Shown here piece after piece: positions 17,813 to 27,528 of a DNA stretch of 64,000 nucleotides (position 1 is its first letter; every line of letters starts with the position of its first letter). This stretch comes from Hydrogenophaga sp. BPS33 (GTDB lineage: Bacteria; Pseudomonadota; Gammaproteobacteria; Burkholderiales; Burkholderiaceae_C). The notes beneath the pieces are model-generated. The model was not told the DNA's origin. It did no database searches and saw only the letters and a list, made by a program, of their open reading frames with translations. The stretch lies in the NCBI RefSeq assembly GCF_009859475.1, contig NZ_CP044549.1, positions 3,906,001-3,970,000 on the forward strand. Reading direction: 5' to 3'. The position numbers and the translations under genes were made by a program.

Positions 17813-19255
17813 ATGACCGCTACACGCATCGAATTGCTGATCAACCAACGTGACGCGCCCGGCGCGTCCTACCTGGACGTGATCGATCCCGGCCGAACCG
17901 CAGACGTCGTCGGCCAGGTTGCCCAGGCCAATGCCGCGCAGGTGGACGAGGCCGTGCAGGCCGCGCACGCCGCTTTCCACGGCTGGAGCCGCACACCCTT
18001 GTCCGAACGCATCGCCCTGTTGAAGACAGCGGCCGATCTGCTCGACGCCGAAGGCCCTCAGGTGGCCGAGCTGATGGCGCTGGAGTCGGGCATGCTGATC
18101 GGCACCAACAAAGCCGAGGTCGGCATGGCGGCCAACATCGTGCGCGACAACGCCGATCTCGCCACCGATTTTCTGCAGCCTTACCAGGTCGAAGACGCCA
18201 ACAGCTGGGTCAGCGTGGAGAAGCGGCCGATGGGCGTGATCGCGGGCATCGTCTCGTGGAACGCACCGGTCATCCTCACCATGCGCAAGCTCGCGCCCGC
18301 GCTGGTGTGCGGCAATACCATCGTCATCAAACCCTCGCCCACGGCGGCCATGGGCATCTCGCTGTTGCTCAAGAAGATGGCCGCGCTGTTCCCCCCGGGC
18401 GTGATCAACGTGGTGCACGGCGGTGCAGAAGTGGGCAACGCGCTCACGACGCACCCGCTGGTGCGCAAGGTTTCGTTCACCGGCGGCGGCAAGGTGGCCA
18501 GCAGCATCATGCGGGCTGCGGCCAAGTCCATGAAGGACGTGCAGTTCGAGCTCGGCGGCAACGACCCGGCCATCGTGCTGGACGACGCCGATCTCGACGA
18601 TCTCATGCCCAAGCTGGTGGGTGGCATCTTCCGCCGCTCGGGCCAGTTCTGCTTCGCGGTCAAACGTGTCTATGTGCCCGAAGCGCTGTACGACACGTTC
18701 TTCGAGCGCCTGTGCGCCGAGGTGAACAAGTTCAAGGTGGGCCACCCCTTGAACCCACAGGCCACCTTCGGCCCGATGAACAACCCTGCGCAGTGGCAGT
18801 TCATCCAGGACCTGATCGCGCGCACGCGCGCCGCAGGTGCCGAGGTGATCGAACTGGGCGAAGTGCTCGACCCTGCCAGTTGGAACGATGGCTACTACCT
18901 GCGCCCGGCCGTGGTCAAGCATGCCGACCCCGACCTTGAAGTCGTGCTCACCGAACAGTTCGGGCCGGTGATTCCGGTGGTGGCTTACCGCAGCGAAGAC
19001 GATGTGATCCGCATGGCCAATCAAACCGAGTTGGGCCTGGGCTCCAGCGTCTGGTCGCGCGACACCACGCGCGCGTTGGCCGTGGCGCGCCAGCTCGAAG
19101 CGGGCATGACCTTCATCAACCAGGCCGGCACCTCGCGCCTGGGCCAGAAGAACATTCCGTTCGGTGGCGTCAAGCAAAGCGGCATCGGCCGCGAAAGCTC
19201 CGTGGTGGGCTTGGCCGAGTACGTGGAGTACCACGGCATCAACGTCCACAAGTAA
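17813..19255 (+). CDS. NAD(P)-dependent aldehyde dehydrogenase
   Basis: A 480-aa member of the aldehyde dehydrogenase superfamily, oxidising an aldehyde to the acid. Catalytic Glu246 lies in FELGGNDPAIV and nucleophile Cys280 in RRSGQFCFAVKRVY. The cofactor segment SWNAPVILTMRKLAPALVCGN and the C-terminal FGGVKQSGIGRE are typical. The start at 17813 follows a GAGAAGAGAAG stretch; an in-frame ATG 36 bases earlier overlaps the end of the aldo/keto reductase gene. The substrate is not deducible. A long intergenic inverted repeat follows. Confidence 0.93.
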   Translation: MTATRIELLINQRDAPGASYLDVIDPGRTADVVGQVAQANAAQVDEAVQAAHAAFHGWSRTPLSERIALLKTAADLLDAEGPQVAELMALESGMLIGTNKAEVGMAANIVRDNADLATDFLQPYQVEDANSWVSVEKRPMGVIAGIVSWNAPVILTMRKLAPALVCGNTIVIKPSPTAAMGISLLLKKMAALFPPGVINVVHGGAEVGNALTTHPLVRKVSFTGGGKVASSIMRAAAKSMKDVQFELGGNDPAIVLDDADLDDLMPKLVGGIFRRSGQFCFAVKRVYVPEALYDTFFERLCAEVNKFKVGHPLNPQATFGPMNNPAQWQFIQDLIARTRAAGAEVIELGEVLDPASWNDGYYLRPAVVKHADPDLEVVLTEQFGPVIPVVAYRSEDDVIRMANQTELGLGSSVWSRDTTRALAVARQLEAGMTFINQAGTSRLGQKNIPFGGVKQSGIGRESSVVGLAEYVEYHGINVHK

Positions 19256-19579
19256 GCGGACAAGGTCAGGCCGTGGGGGCCCAGGAATACTTCGCGGGCC
19301 TGCCCACCCGCCTCTGGCCAAGGGCTTGGGGCGCTGGCCCGGGGGAGCCTTTGCGCAGGCGAGGAGCGCAGTGCGCACAGGTTGCCGCGCGCAGCGCGGT
19401 CAAGTTCGCGTGTTTGAGCGCAGCGAGTTTGCGAACTTGCCTGTGTGCGCGAGCACCGCAGCGAACCCCGAAGGGGCTGCGCATCGGCGCCCACGGGTCA
19501 GCGCCCCAAGCCCTTGGCGCGCACACCCACCACCCTCACCCCGACCCTCTCCCGCGCAGCGGAAGAGGGAGCAAGGCAC
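19256..19579. repeat. Gene-free region between convergent genes with 20-bp inverted repeat
   Basis: This gap of about 324 bases has no credible gene. GCCAAGGGCTTGGGGCGCTG at 19317-19336 is perfectly inverted at 19499-19518. A second imperfect inverted pair (GTGCGCACAGG near 19372 and CCTGTGTGCGC near 19440) is nested inside. A CCTCACCCCGACCCTCTCCC segment near 19533-19560 resembles the common proteobacterial gene-end repeat also seen at 27402-27440. The region probably forms a bidirectional terminator for the aldehyde dehydrogenase and ahpF. Confidence 0.7.
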
Positions 19580-21169
19580 TCAGGCGGCAACAGCTTCGGC
19601 CGGCGCCACCACCGGCTGGCGGATCAGGTAATCGAACGCGCTGAGCGCCGCCGTCGAACCCGCACCCGCGGCCACCACGATCTGCTTGTACGGAACCGTC
19701 GTGCAGTCACCCGCCGCAAACACGCCATCCACATTCGTGTGGCCCTTGGCATCGATCTCGATCTCGCCAAAGCGGCTCAACGCCACCGTGCCTTTGAGGA
19801 ATTCGGTGTTGGGCACCAGGCCGATCTGCACGAACACACCTTCGAGTTCGACGTGGTGCTGCTCGCCGCTCACGCGGTCCTTGAAGCTCAGACCATTGAC
19901 TTTGCCCTCGGCTCCGGTGATCTCGGTGGTCTGCGCGTTCACGTGGATGTCCACGTTGGGCAGGCTCTTGAGCTTGCTCACCAGCACCGCGTCGGCCTTG
20001 AGCGCATCGGCGAACTCGACCAGCGTCACGTGCTTCACGATGCCGGCCAAGTCGATGGCTGCTTCAACGCCCGAGTTGCCACCACCGATCACCGCCACGC
20101 GCTTGCCCTTGAACAACGGGCCATCGCAGTGCGGGCAGTAGGCCACGCCCTTGTTCTTGTACTCGGCCTCGCCGGGCACGTTCACGTTGCGCCAGCGCGC
20201 ACCGGTGGACAGGATCACGCTGCGCGCACTCAGGGTGCCGCCGTGGGTCATCTGCACTTGCACCAGGCCGTTGGGTTCGCTCGCGGGAATGAGCTTGGCC
20301 GCGGTCTGGAGGTTCATGATCTCCACGTCGTAGTGGCGCACCTGTGCTTCGAGCGCCGCGGCGAACGCCGGGCCGTTGGTCTCGATGACGCTGGGGTAGT
20401 TTTCGATGCCCATGGTGTCGTTGACCTGGCCACCGAAGCGCTCGGCCGCCACGCCCACGCGAATGCCCTTGCGCGCCGCGTACACCGCCGCTGCCGCGCC
20501 GGCCGGGCCACCGCCGACGATGAGCACGTCGTACGGTTCCTTGGCATCGAGCTTGGCAGCCTCGCGGGCATCGGCGTTCACGTCGAGCTTGGCGACGATC
20601 TCCTCCACCGTCATGCGGCCCGAACCGAACTCCTTGCCGTTGAGGAAGACGATCGGCACAGCCATGATCTCCCGCTCGGTCACTTCGTTCTGGAACGCAC
20701 CGCCTTCGATGACCGTGGTCTTGACCTTGGGGTTCAGGATCGCCATCAGGCTCAGCGCCTGCACCACGTCCGGGCAGTTGTGGCAAGTCAGGGACATGTA
20801 GACCTCGAAGTTGAAGTCACCGTCCAGCGCCTGGATCTGTTCGATCACATCCGGCTCGACCTTGGGCGGGTGACCACCGGTCCACAGCAGCGCCAGCACC
20901 AAGGAGGTGAACTCGTGGCCCAGCGGCAGACCGGCAAAGCGCAGCGATGTGTCGCTGCCCGCGCGCTGCAGGGTGAAGGACGGCTTGCGCCCGTCCTGCC
21001 CGTCGGTCTTGACGGTGATCTTGTCGCTGCGCAGGCCCTGGATGGTCTGCAGCAGATCGCGCATTTCCCGGGAGTTCTCAGAGTCGCTCAGGGAGGCGAC
21101 GATCTCGAAGGGTTGTGTCACGCGCTCGAGATACGCGCCGAGTTGTGCCTTGAGGTTGTCGTCCAACAT
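19580..21169 (-). CDS. ahpF: Alkyl hydroperoxide reductase subunit F
   Basis: A 529-aa flavoprotein disulfide reductase that passes electrons from NADH to AhpC. It has the N-terminal double-thioredoxin domain with CxxC at Cys129/Cys132 (LTCHNCPD), the FAD site [18 protein letters not shown], the second redox pair in AYCPHCDG (about 345-348), the NADH site [16 protein letters not shown] and a C-terminal FAD motif [11 protein letters not shown]. The length and all four redox cysteines match the enterobacterial protein. It lies downstream of ahpC on the same strand with a 149-base spacer, so it may share the ahpC promoter. Function is peroxide detoxification, near the iron genes. Confidence 0.97.
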   Translation of the reverse strand: MLDDNLKAQLGAYLERVTQPFEIVASLSDSENSREMRDLLQTIQGLRSDKITVKTDGQDGRKPSFTLQRAGSDTSLRFAGLPLGHEFTSLVLALLWTGGHPPKVEPDVIEQIQALDGDFNFEVYMSLTCHNCPDVVQALSLMAILNPKVKTTVIEGGAFQNEVTEREIMAVPIVFLNGKEFGSGRMTVEEIVAKLDVNADAREAAKLDAKEPYDVLIVGGGPAGAAAAVYAARKGIRVGVAAERFGGQVNDTMGIENYPSVIETNGPAFAAALEAQVRHYDVEIMNLQTAAKLIPASEPNGLVQVQMTHGGTLSARSVILSTGARWRNVNVPGEAEYKNKGVAYCPHCDGPLFKGKRVAVIGGGNSGVEAAIDLAGIVKHVTLVEFADALKADAVLVSKLKSLPNVDIHVNAQTTEITGAEGKVNGLSFKDRVSGEQHHVELEGVFVQIGLVPNTEFLKGTVALSRFGEIEIDAKGHTNVDGVFAAGDCTTVPYKQIVVAAGAGSTAALSAFDYLIRQPVVAPAEAVAA

Positions 21170-21318
21170 GGTGAATTTCCTTTCTAAGCGACTTTGGGAA
21201 CCGGCCTCCTCATGGGTTGAAAGGCGGCCAGGGAGCGACCCCGCAGGCCTTCTGGGCCCACGGGTTCTGCAACTTCAAACCGGAGAGGCGTGGCCTCATC
21301 TCGGATCGGGGATGGGAA

Positions 21319-21882
21319 TCAGATCTTGCCGACCAGGTCCAGCGAAGGCGCAATGGTCTTGGCGCCTTCGTTCCACTTGGCGGGGCAGACTTCACCAGGG
21401 TGAGCGGCGGTGTACTGGGCAGCCTTGAGCTTGCGCAGCGTTTCCTTCACGTCACGGGCGATTTCGTTGGAGTGGATTTCCAGCGTCTTGATCGTGCCCT
21501 TCGGATCGATGATGAAGGTGCCGCGCAGCGCCAGGCCTTCTTCGTCGATGTGCACGTCGAAGTTCTTGGTCAGTTGGTGCGTCGGGTCGCCCACCAGGAA
21601 GAACTGGGACTTGCCCACGGCGGGCGAGGTTTCGTGCCACACCTTGTGCGAGAAGTGCGTGTCGGTCGTGACGATGTAGACCTCGGCACCCAGCTTCTGG
21701 AACTCGGCGTAGTTGTCGGCCGCGTCTTCTACTTCGGTCGGGCAGTTGAAGGTGAAAGCCGCCGGCATGAAGATCAGAACCGACCACTTGCCTTGCAGGT
21801 CTTTCTCGGTGATGTCAACGAACTTGCCTTGCTTGAAGGCCGTGGTCTTGAAAGGCAAAACGGTGGTGTTGATCAGGGACAT
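21319..21882 (-). CDS. ahpC: Alkyl hydroperoxide reductase subunit C (peroxiredoxin)
   Basis: A 187-aa typical 2-Cys peroxiredoxin reducing H2O2 and organic peroxides. The peroxidatic Cys47 (FTFNCPTEVED) and resolving Cys166 (HPGEVCPAKW) are at the same positions as in E. coli AhpC. AAGGAAAA precedes the ATG. It is the first gene of the ahpC-ahpF pair and divergent from the TonB-dependent receptor at 22322. The upstream region contains a partial OxyR-like tetranucleotide pattern. Confidence 0.97.
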   Translation of the reverse strand: MSLINTTVLPFKTTAFKQGKFVDITEKDLQGKWSVLIFMPAAFTFNCPTEVEDAADNYAEFQKLGAEVYIVTTDTHFSHKVWHETSPAVGKSQFFLVGDPTHQLTKNFDVHIDEEGLALRGTFIIDPKGTIKTLEIHSNEIARDVKETLRKLKAAQYTAAHPGEVCPAKWNEGAKTIAPSLDLVGKI

Positions 21883-22176
21883 GGGTTTTCCTTGGGTTGG
21901 GTTAAGAAAAGAGGGAGCGATTCAGAAAGCTTTCCAAATCGCCATGCGGTGAATGATAGCAAACAACTAACGATCTCCAGGATTGATAGTCTTTATTCGG
22001 CCAATAGCTTTTTTGTTGCCATGAACCGCCCACCGCCGGGGCGACCGTGAGGTTTACCACATCCACAAGTCTGCGCCACCGCCAGGTTCTTAGCTGGCGG
22101 CAAGGGCCATCGACGTTCCTCGCACGCAACAGCGCGCAAAGTGGATTTCGCTTATCACGCAAAAATTATCAGAAAC
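21883..22176. promoter_or_regulatory. ahpC upstream region with partial OxyR-like motif
   Basis: No gene is seen in this gap. On the minus strand TATCAT (21955-21960) could be the ahpC -10 element. ATAG-N7-CTAA at 21956-21970 and another ATAG at 21986-21989 resemble parts of the OxyR pattern (four tetranucleotides spaced by 7), but the full four-part site is not present by eye, so OxyR control is only suggested. The segment 22050-22150 shows no clear signal. Confidence 0.3.
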
Positions 22177-22214
22177 TTAACAAGAATCGTTTTCATTTGT
22201 AATAATGGCGGCAG
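22177..22214 (+). promoter_or_regulatory. Promoter with Fur-box-like site before TonB receptor 1
   Basis: TTAACA (22177-22182), 17 bases, TAATAA (22200-22205) forms a good sigma-70 promoter. The spacer contains AAGAATCGTTTTCATTT, which resembles a Fur box, so iron-bound Fur would block the promoter. The -10 region ATTTGTAATAAT is repeated almost exactly before the second receptor. Confidence 0.65.
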
Positions 22215-22321
22215 TTGCCAGCCAGCCGCCCCTGAATCCGTCCTTTCGTGGATGTGTGCACCGAGTGGGAAGCACGCCAGCCCTTCCCTCCATCCACACA
22301 TGCATACGCAAGGATTTTTCG

Positions 22322-24796
22322 ATGTCGCAAGCACATCCCTCGCCGACCGTCCGGCGCGGCGTCACCTCGGCCACCCGTTTCCCGCTGCGCGCCACGGCCG
22401 TGGCCTGCGGGCTCTTCCTTTTGGGCGCTGCCGCTCAGGCGCAACAGGCCGAAACCACCTTGCCCGAAGTCGTCGTGTCGGCCTCGGGCTTCGAGCAGAA
22501 GATCACCGATGCGCCGGCTTCCATTTCGGTCATCACGCAGGAAGAACTGGCGAAGAAGCCCTATCTGACGCTGCTGGACGCGGTGCGCGACGTCGAAGGC
22601 GTGGACGTCGGCGAGACCCGCGACAAGACCGGCCAGGGCACGATCTCCATGCGCGGCATGGGCTCGGACTACACCCTCATCCTGGTCGACGGCAAACGCC
22701 AGAACAACCACGGCGACATCTACCCGAACAACTTCGGTGGCAACCAGTTCGGCCACGTACCACCGATGGACGCCATCGAGCGCATCGAAGTCATCCGCGG
22801 CCCGGCCTCCACGCTCTACGGCGCCGACGCCATGGGCGGGGTGATCAACATCATCACCAAGAAGGTCGCCCACAAATGGAGCGCCTCCGTCACGCACGGC
22901 CGCACCTTCGAGACCGATGACGCCTACGGCAACGACCGCACCACCGACTTTTATCTCTCCGGCCCGCTCGTGGAGGGGAAGATCGGCCTGACCCTGCGCG
23001 GCAGCGTGTACAACCGCGACGCCTCCAACCCGCGCTACGCCTCGGTGGCCGATCCGGCCGGGTTCGTGTGGGACCGCTCACTGGGCTTTGGCGGCGGCGG
23101 CAAGACCGTGGACAATGAAAACAAGGCCCTGGGTGCGCGGCTGTCCTGGGCACTCACGGACAGGCAGACGGTGTATTTCGACGTCGACACCTCGCGCCAG
23201 ACCTACGACAACACGCCCCGCATCAACGACGCCGGCGTGGCCGAATACCCGGTCGGCACGGTGGACGACTACGCCGCCATGCTGCGGCTGGGCACGGGCG
23301 CCAACAACGGCCGCGTGGAGCCACGGGCTGGCTATGCCCCCCAGCAGGAATTCACGCGCGACACCTTCTCGGTCACGCACGAAGGCAAGTGGAGCATCGG
23401 CAAGAGCACGGTCTCGCTCTCGCACATCGCCACCAACAACAACGGCCGCACCCTGCCCTTCAACGTGGCCGAACGCCAGAGCCTGCAAACGCTGTGGAAC
23501 ACCGCCTGCGTGAGCGCGGGTGGCACCGTGGGCGGCTCGGGCTATTGCCCGACGACGGGCACCGGCTTCAACAACAACCAGTCCGAAGCCCAGAAGCTGG
23601 CCTTCATGCAGGCCAACCTGTCGCCGGCCGAGTACGCCGCGCTGCTGGCCTACCTGCCGCGCCCCAAGCGCACGATGGAGAGCCGCCAATGGACCCTCGA
23701 CGGCAAGCTGGACATCCCGCTGGGCAACCACATGGTGGTCGTCGGCGCCCAGGCCATCCGCGGTGAGCTGGAAGACGGCGTGTTCGGCATGGAGGCCGGA
23801 ACACCGGGCGGCGTGCAGAAGCACAACATGATCTCCGTCTTTGCGGAAGACAGCTGGAACATCGTGCCTCCCTTCGTGCTCACCAGCGGCCTGCGCTACG
23901 ACCACCACAACGTGTTCGGCAACCACGTGAGCCCGCGCCTGTACGGCGTGTACACGATCAACCCGAGCTGGACCGTCAAGGGTGGCGCGGCCACCGGCTT
24001 CAAGACGCCCAAGACCACCCAGCTGTACGACGGCGTGACCGGCTTCGGCGGCCAGGGCGTGAGTCCCATGTTCGGCAACCCGAACCTCAAGCCCGAGACC
24101 AGCCTGAGCAATGAAATCGCGGTGTACTGGCAGCATCCCCGCGGCCACAGCTTCAACGCCACATACTTCCACAACGCCTTCGACGACAAGATCGCCAGCC
24201 AGCCCTGCGGCCCTGGCGAGGCTCAGGCCTGCAACACCACGGGCGACTTTGGCTCGATCGGATATGGCCCCAGCGCCAGCCGCTCGACCAACATCGACAA
24301 GGTGGTGATCCAGGGCGTGGAGCTCGCCGGCCGCTGGCAGATCGCCCGCCACTGGGGCCTGCGCGGCAACTACACCTACACGGACAGCCAGCAGAAGAGC
24401 GGCACGGAACGCGGCCTGCCCCTGGGCAACACCGCCAAGCACATGTTCAACGCCTCGGTGGACTGGCAAGCCAGCGACAAGCTGAGCTTCCTGCTGAGCA
24501 TGCAGGCCTTCCAGGACCGGTTCGACAAGCTGCACCCCATCACGAACCAGCGCGTGAACTTCAAGGACTACCACGTCTTCAACCTGGGCGCCTCGTACCA
24601 GATCAGCAAGAACGTGACCTTGAACGGCCGCATCAACAACCTGTTCGACCGCAACTTCACCAGCTACCGCGCCGAATTCCGCGACCTCGACGGCAACGGC
24701 AATTTCCAGGGCACCAACGAAGCCCTGTTCTTCGACGACTACAACAACAAGGAAAAGGCCCGCAGTTTCTGGGTCAGCCTGAACGTGCGTTTCTGA
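22322..24796 (+). CDS. TonB-dependent outer-membrane receptor (CirA/FepA-like)
   Basis: An 824-aa ligand-gated outer-membrane channel. A signal peptide (about 1-40, ending AAQAQQ) is followed by a TonB-box-like LPEVVVSAS, a plug domain (ASISVITQEEL, DTLILVDGK-like TLILVDGKRQ, RGPASTLYGADAMGGVINIITKK) and a long beta-barrel with the terminal aromatic residue (VSLNVRF). The plug resembles catecholate siderophore or colicin receptors of the FepA/CirA type. ATG 22322 was chosen because it begins the signal peptide; the longer in-frame ORF starts within the promoter. It needs TonB-ExbB-ExbD energy, encoded at 46816-48754. Probably Fur-repressed. The actual siderophore is unknown. Confidence 0.9.
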   Translation: MSQAHPSPTVRRGVTSATRFPLRATAVACGLFLLGAAAQAQQAETTLPEVVVSASGFEQKITDAPASISVITQEELAKKPYLTLLDAVRDVEGVDVGETRDKTGQGTISMRGMGSDYTLILVDGKRQNNHGDIYPNNFGGNQFGHVPPMDAIERIEVIRGPASTLYGADAMGGVINIITKKVAHKWSASVTHGRTFETDDAYGNDRTTDFYLSGPLVEGKIGLTLRGSVYNRDASNPRYASVADPAGFVWDRSLGFGGGGKTVDNENKALGARLSWALTDRQTVYFDVDTSRQTYDNTPRINDAGVAEYPVGTVDDYAAMLRLGTGANNGRVEPRAGYAPQQEFTRDTFSVTHEGKWSIGKSTVSLSHIATNNNGRTLPFNVAERQSLQTLWNTACVSAGGTVGGSGYCPTTGTGFNNNQSEAQKLAFMQANLSPAEYAALLAYLPRPKRTMESRQWTLDGKLDIPLGNHMVVVGAQAIRGELEDGVFGMEAGTPGGVQKHNMISVFAEDSWNIVPPFVLTSGLRYDHHNVFGNHVSPRLYGVYTINPSWTVKGGAATGFKTPKTTQLYDGVTGFGGQGVSPMFGNPNLKPETSLSNEIAVYWQHPRGHSFNATYFHNAFDDKIASQPCGPGEAQACNTTGDFGSIGYGPSASRSTNIDKVVIQGVELAGRWQIARHWGLRGNYTYTDSQQKSGTERGLPLGNTAKHMFNASVDWQASDKLSFLLSMQAFQDRFDKLHPITNQRVNFKDYHVFNLGASYQISKNVTLNGRINNLFDRNFTSYRAEFRDLDGNGNFQGTNEALFFDDYNNKEKARSFWVSLNVRF

Positions 24797-24890
24797 CGCC
24801 ACCGCGAAGCGCTGAACAAACCGTTTCAGCGTCCCGCGCCACGGCCTGCCGGCCCTGGCGCTTTTCGGCGTTTCCACAACAATTGGGAAG

Positions 24891-24930
24891 AATTGTGAAT
24901 AGGAATGATTTTTATTTGTAATAATTCACC
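24891..24930 (+). promoter_or_regulatory. Fur-box-like promoter before TonB receptor 2
   Basis: GAATAGGAATGATTTTTATT overlaps a TAATAA -10 element (24919-24924) within the sequence ATTTGTAATAATTC. This matches the promoter of the first receptor. The -35 is poor. Iron repression through Fur is inferred from similarity to the Fur consensus. Confidence 0.6.
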
Positions 24931-25042
24931 GCGAAGCCAGCCTTAGCCCCCGACTGCCGACTTGCCTTGCCCTTGCGGGGTGATGTTGCGATGTGGACGC
25001 GCGCCAGCCAGATCACCATCGCATCCCGCAAGGACAACCTCC

Positions 25043-27256
25043 ATGGCACACATTCGCAGTCGCAAACACAACAAACCCATCCAGCTCCTGGCGCTTCTCG
25101 CCGCGTCCGTTCCCGCCGCCGGCATGGCGCAGACCACCACCACCTTGCCCACGGTGACCGTGAAGGAAGCGGCGGAAGTGCCTTACAAGGCAGACAAGTC
25201 GGCCAACGACAAGATCGTGGCGCCGCTGGTCGACACGCCCAAGACGATCCAGATCATCAAGAAGGAAGTGCTGGAAGAGCAAGGCGCCGTCACGCTGATG
25301 GAAGCGCTGCGCAACACCCCCGGCATCACCATGCAGATGGGTGAGAACGGCAACACCTCGGCTGGCGACACCTTCCAGCTGCGCGGCTCTTCGCTGCAGC
25401 AGTCCACCTTCGTCGACGGCATCCGCGACCTGGGCGCGGTGACCCGCGACACCTTCAACCTGGAACAGATCGAAATCATCAAGGGCGCCGCAGGTGCTGA
25501 AACCGGTCGTGGTGCCGCCACCGGCCAACTCAACCTGGTCACCAAACAGGCGCACCTGGGCGACGAGAGCAGCGTCTCGGGCACGCTCGGCACCGGCAGC
25601 CGCAAGCGCGCCACCATCGATCTGAACAAGCAGTTGAGCGACACCTCGGCCTTGCGCGTCAACGGTTTGGTGCAGGACAGCGGCGTGGACGGCCGCGACC
25701 ACGTGGAGAACACCGGCCAGGGCTTGGCGCTGTCCTACGCTACGGGTCTCAACAGCCCGACCCGCCTGTACCTGTACAGCCAGCACATCCGCCAGAAGAA
25801 CGTGCCCGATGGCGGCATTCCGTCGATCGGCTTCGAAGGTTTCTACAACGCCAACGCCACGATCCGCGCCGGCGCCAAGGTCGACCGCGAGAACTACTAC
25901 GGCAGCGTGAACGACCGCGAGAAGATCAATGCCGACATGTTCACCGCCAAGATCGAACACGATCTGGGTCAGGGCACGACGGTGCGCAACATCACCCGTG
26001 TCGGCAAGAACAGCATGGACCGCGTGCTCACCGGCATCAACGCCATCAACGGAACGACGGCACCCGCACTGATCGGCGATCCGTCCACCTGGACCATCAG
26101 CCGCTCGCGCCAGCGCGTCGACCAGGACAACACGATCATCGCCAACCAGACCAGCATGAACACCGAGTTCGCGGCTGGCGGCATGCAGCACAGCTTTGCG
26201 GCTGGCGTGGAGCTCATGCGCGAGTCACAGACCAGCCGTGCGTTCTCCACCACGGGCCTGACGACGCCAGCGGCCAACCTGTACAACCCCAATCCGCTCG
26301 ATGCGATGCCGATGCCGTACGCCACGGGTGCAGAAGACCACGGCAGCACGAGCACGCTGGGTCTGTACGCGTTCGACAACGCGAAGATCAACGACCAGTG
26401 GTCGATCAACGGTGGCCTGCGTCTGGACCGCTACAAGACGCGAACCCGCGAATTCACGGCCGGCGGCGTCTTCAACGATCTGAAGGATTCCGACACGCTC
26501 GCCAGCTGGAGCATCGGCGGCGTGTACAAGCCGGCCGCCAATGGCAGCGTGTACGCCTCGTACGCCACCTCGCAGACGCCTCCAGGCAGCAACAACTTCG
26601 TCCTGGAAGCGGCGGCCAACAACCAGAACAACGCCGCCCTGGACCCGCAGGAAACCTCCACGGTCGAAGTCGGCACCAAGTGGGAGCTTCTGAACAAGCG
26701 GTTGAATGTCGCAGCGGCTGTCTTCCGCAGCGTGAACGACAAGCAGACCTCGATCGACCCGGTGACCAACACCTCGCAGCAGTTCGGCAAGACGCAGGTG
26801 CAAGGTATCGAGCTGTCGGCGGTGGGCCAGATCACCAACTTCTGGCAGATCAGCGCGGCCCTGGCCAAGACCAGCACCAAGCAGATCGACCAGTTCAGCG
26901 GTGCGGGCGGTGCCACGATCACCGACGGTGTGCGCTGGTCGCCCGACCTCACGCTGACGCTGTGGACGTCCTACCAGTTGGACAAGCTGACCCTTGGCTT
27001 CGGTACCCGTTATGTGTCGGAGCAGAAACGCGTGGTCAACGGCGCCAACCCCGCCGCCTCCAATGTGCCGAACATCCCGTCCTACTGGGTCGCGGACGCC
27101 ATGGTCGGCTACCAGTTCAGCGACAAGGTGAGCGTGCGCCTGAACGTGTACAACCTGTTCGACAAAGAGTACCTCTCGGTGCTGAACAACGGCGGTTCGC
27201 GCCTGGCATTGGGCGCTCCCCGCTCGGCTGCGGTCACGGCCAATTTCAAGTTCTGA
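25043..27256 (+). CDS. Catecholate siderophore TonB-dependent receptor (Fiu/PiuA-like)
   Basis: A 737-aa outer-membrane receptor. A signal peptide (ending AAGMAQ, about residue 32) is followed by a TonB-box-like LPTVTVKEA, a plug with DTPKTIQIIKKEVLEEQG, RNTPGITMQMGENGN and DTFQLRGSSLQQSTFVDGIR, and a barrel ending in FKF. The plug pattern VDGIRDLG...QIEIIKGAAGAETGRG is that of Fiu/PiuA receptors for monocatecholates. The piuC/ybiX-like gene next door (27529) is the classical neighbour and strengthens the call. ATG 25043 starts the signal peptide. Probably Fur-repressed from the site at 24891-24930. Confidence 0.92.
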   Translation: MAHIRSRKHNKPIQLLALLAASVPAAGMAQTTTTLPTVTVKEAAEVPYKADKSANDKIVAPLVDTPKTIQIIKKEVLEEQGAVTLMEALRNTPGITMQMGENGNTSAGDTFQLRGSSLQQSTFVDGIRDLGAVTRDTFNLEQIEIIKGAAGAETGRGAATGQLNLVTKQAHLGDESSVSGTLGTGSRKRATIDLNKQLSDTSALRVNGLVQDSGVDGRDHVENTGQGLALSYATGLNSPTRLYLYSQHIRQKNVPDGGIPSIGFEGFYNANATIRAGAKVDRENYYGSVNDREKINADMFTAKIEHDLGQGTTVRNITRVGKNSMDRVLTGINAINGTTAPALIGDPSTWTISRSRQRVDQDNTIIANQTSMNTEFAAGGMQHSFAAGVELMRESQTSRAFSTTGLTTPAANLYNPNPLDAMPMPYATGAEDHGSTSTLGLYAFDNAKINDQWSINGGLRLDRYKTRTREFTAGGVFNDLKDSDTLASWSIGGVYKPAANGSVYASYATSQTPPGSNNFVLEAAANNQNNAALDPQETSTVEVGTKWELLNKRLNVAAAVFRSVNDKQTSIDPVTNTSQQFGKTQVQGIELSAVGQITNFWQISAALAKTSTKQIDQFSGAGGATITDGVRWSPDLTLTLWTSYQLDKLTLGFGTRYVSEQKRVVNGANPAASNVPNIPSYWVADAMVGYQFSDKVSVRLNVYNLFDKEYLSVLNNGGSRLALGAPRSAAVTANFKF

Positions 27257-27263
27257 ACTCGGA

Positions 27264-27370
27264 CTCCCCCCTGCGCCGCTGCGCGGCTTCCCCCCTCCGT
27301 TGCGCGCCTTCGGCGCTTCGAGGGGGGACGGCAGCTTGGGCCGGCGGAGCCGTCCCTCGTTGCCTCTGGA
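27264..27370 (+). repeat. GC-rich hairpin repeat, copy B (type I)
   Basis: Copy of the type I gene-end repeat, starting 8 bases after the receptor stop and oriented like the receptor gene. It contains CTGCGCCGCTGCGCGG, GCGCCTTCGGCGC and GGGCCGGCGGAGCC. Confidence 0.88.
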
Positions 27371-27401
27371 TTCAGGCACTGCTCTCCGGAGAGAGTGTCT
27401 T

Positions 27402-27440
27402 GCTCCCTCGCCCCTCTGGGGAGAGGGCTGGGGTGAGGGG
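27402..27440. repeat. Short CCCTC/GAGGG palindromic gene-end repeat
   Basis: GCTCCCTCGCCCC-tctg-GGGAGAGGGCTGGGG-like stem-loop followed by TGAGGGG. It resembles the widespread proteobacterial intergenic palindrome with consensus CCTCACCC...CTCTCCC; a related piece lies near 19533-19560. Confidence 0.65.
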
Positions 27441-27528
27441 CACGCGCGCCGGAGAACGCCTCGCAAAACGCTAATCTCTGAATGGCCCGCCCCCTGGCGG
27501 GCCATTTCCCGTTTCTGGAGCTCGCCCC

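Noticed and set aside
21950..22000. Full OxyR binding site before ahpC
   Set aside because: Only ATAG-N7-CTAA and one more ATAG were found; the four-part spacing is not met.
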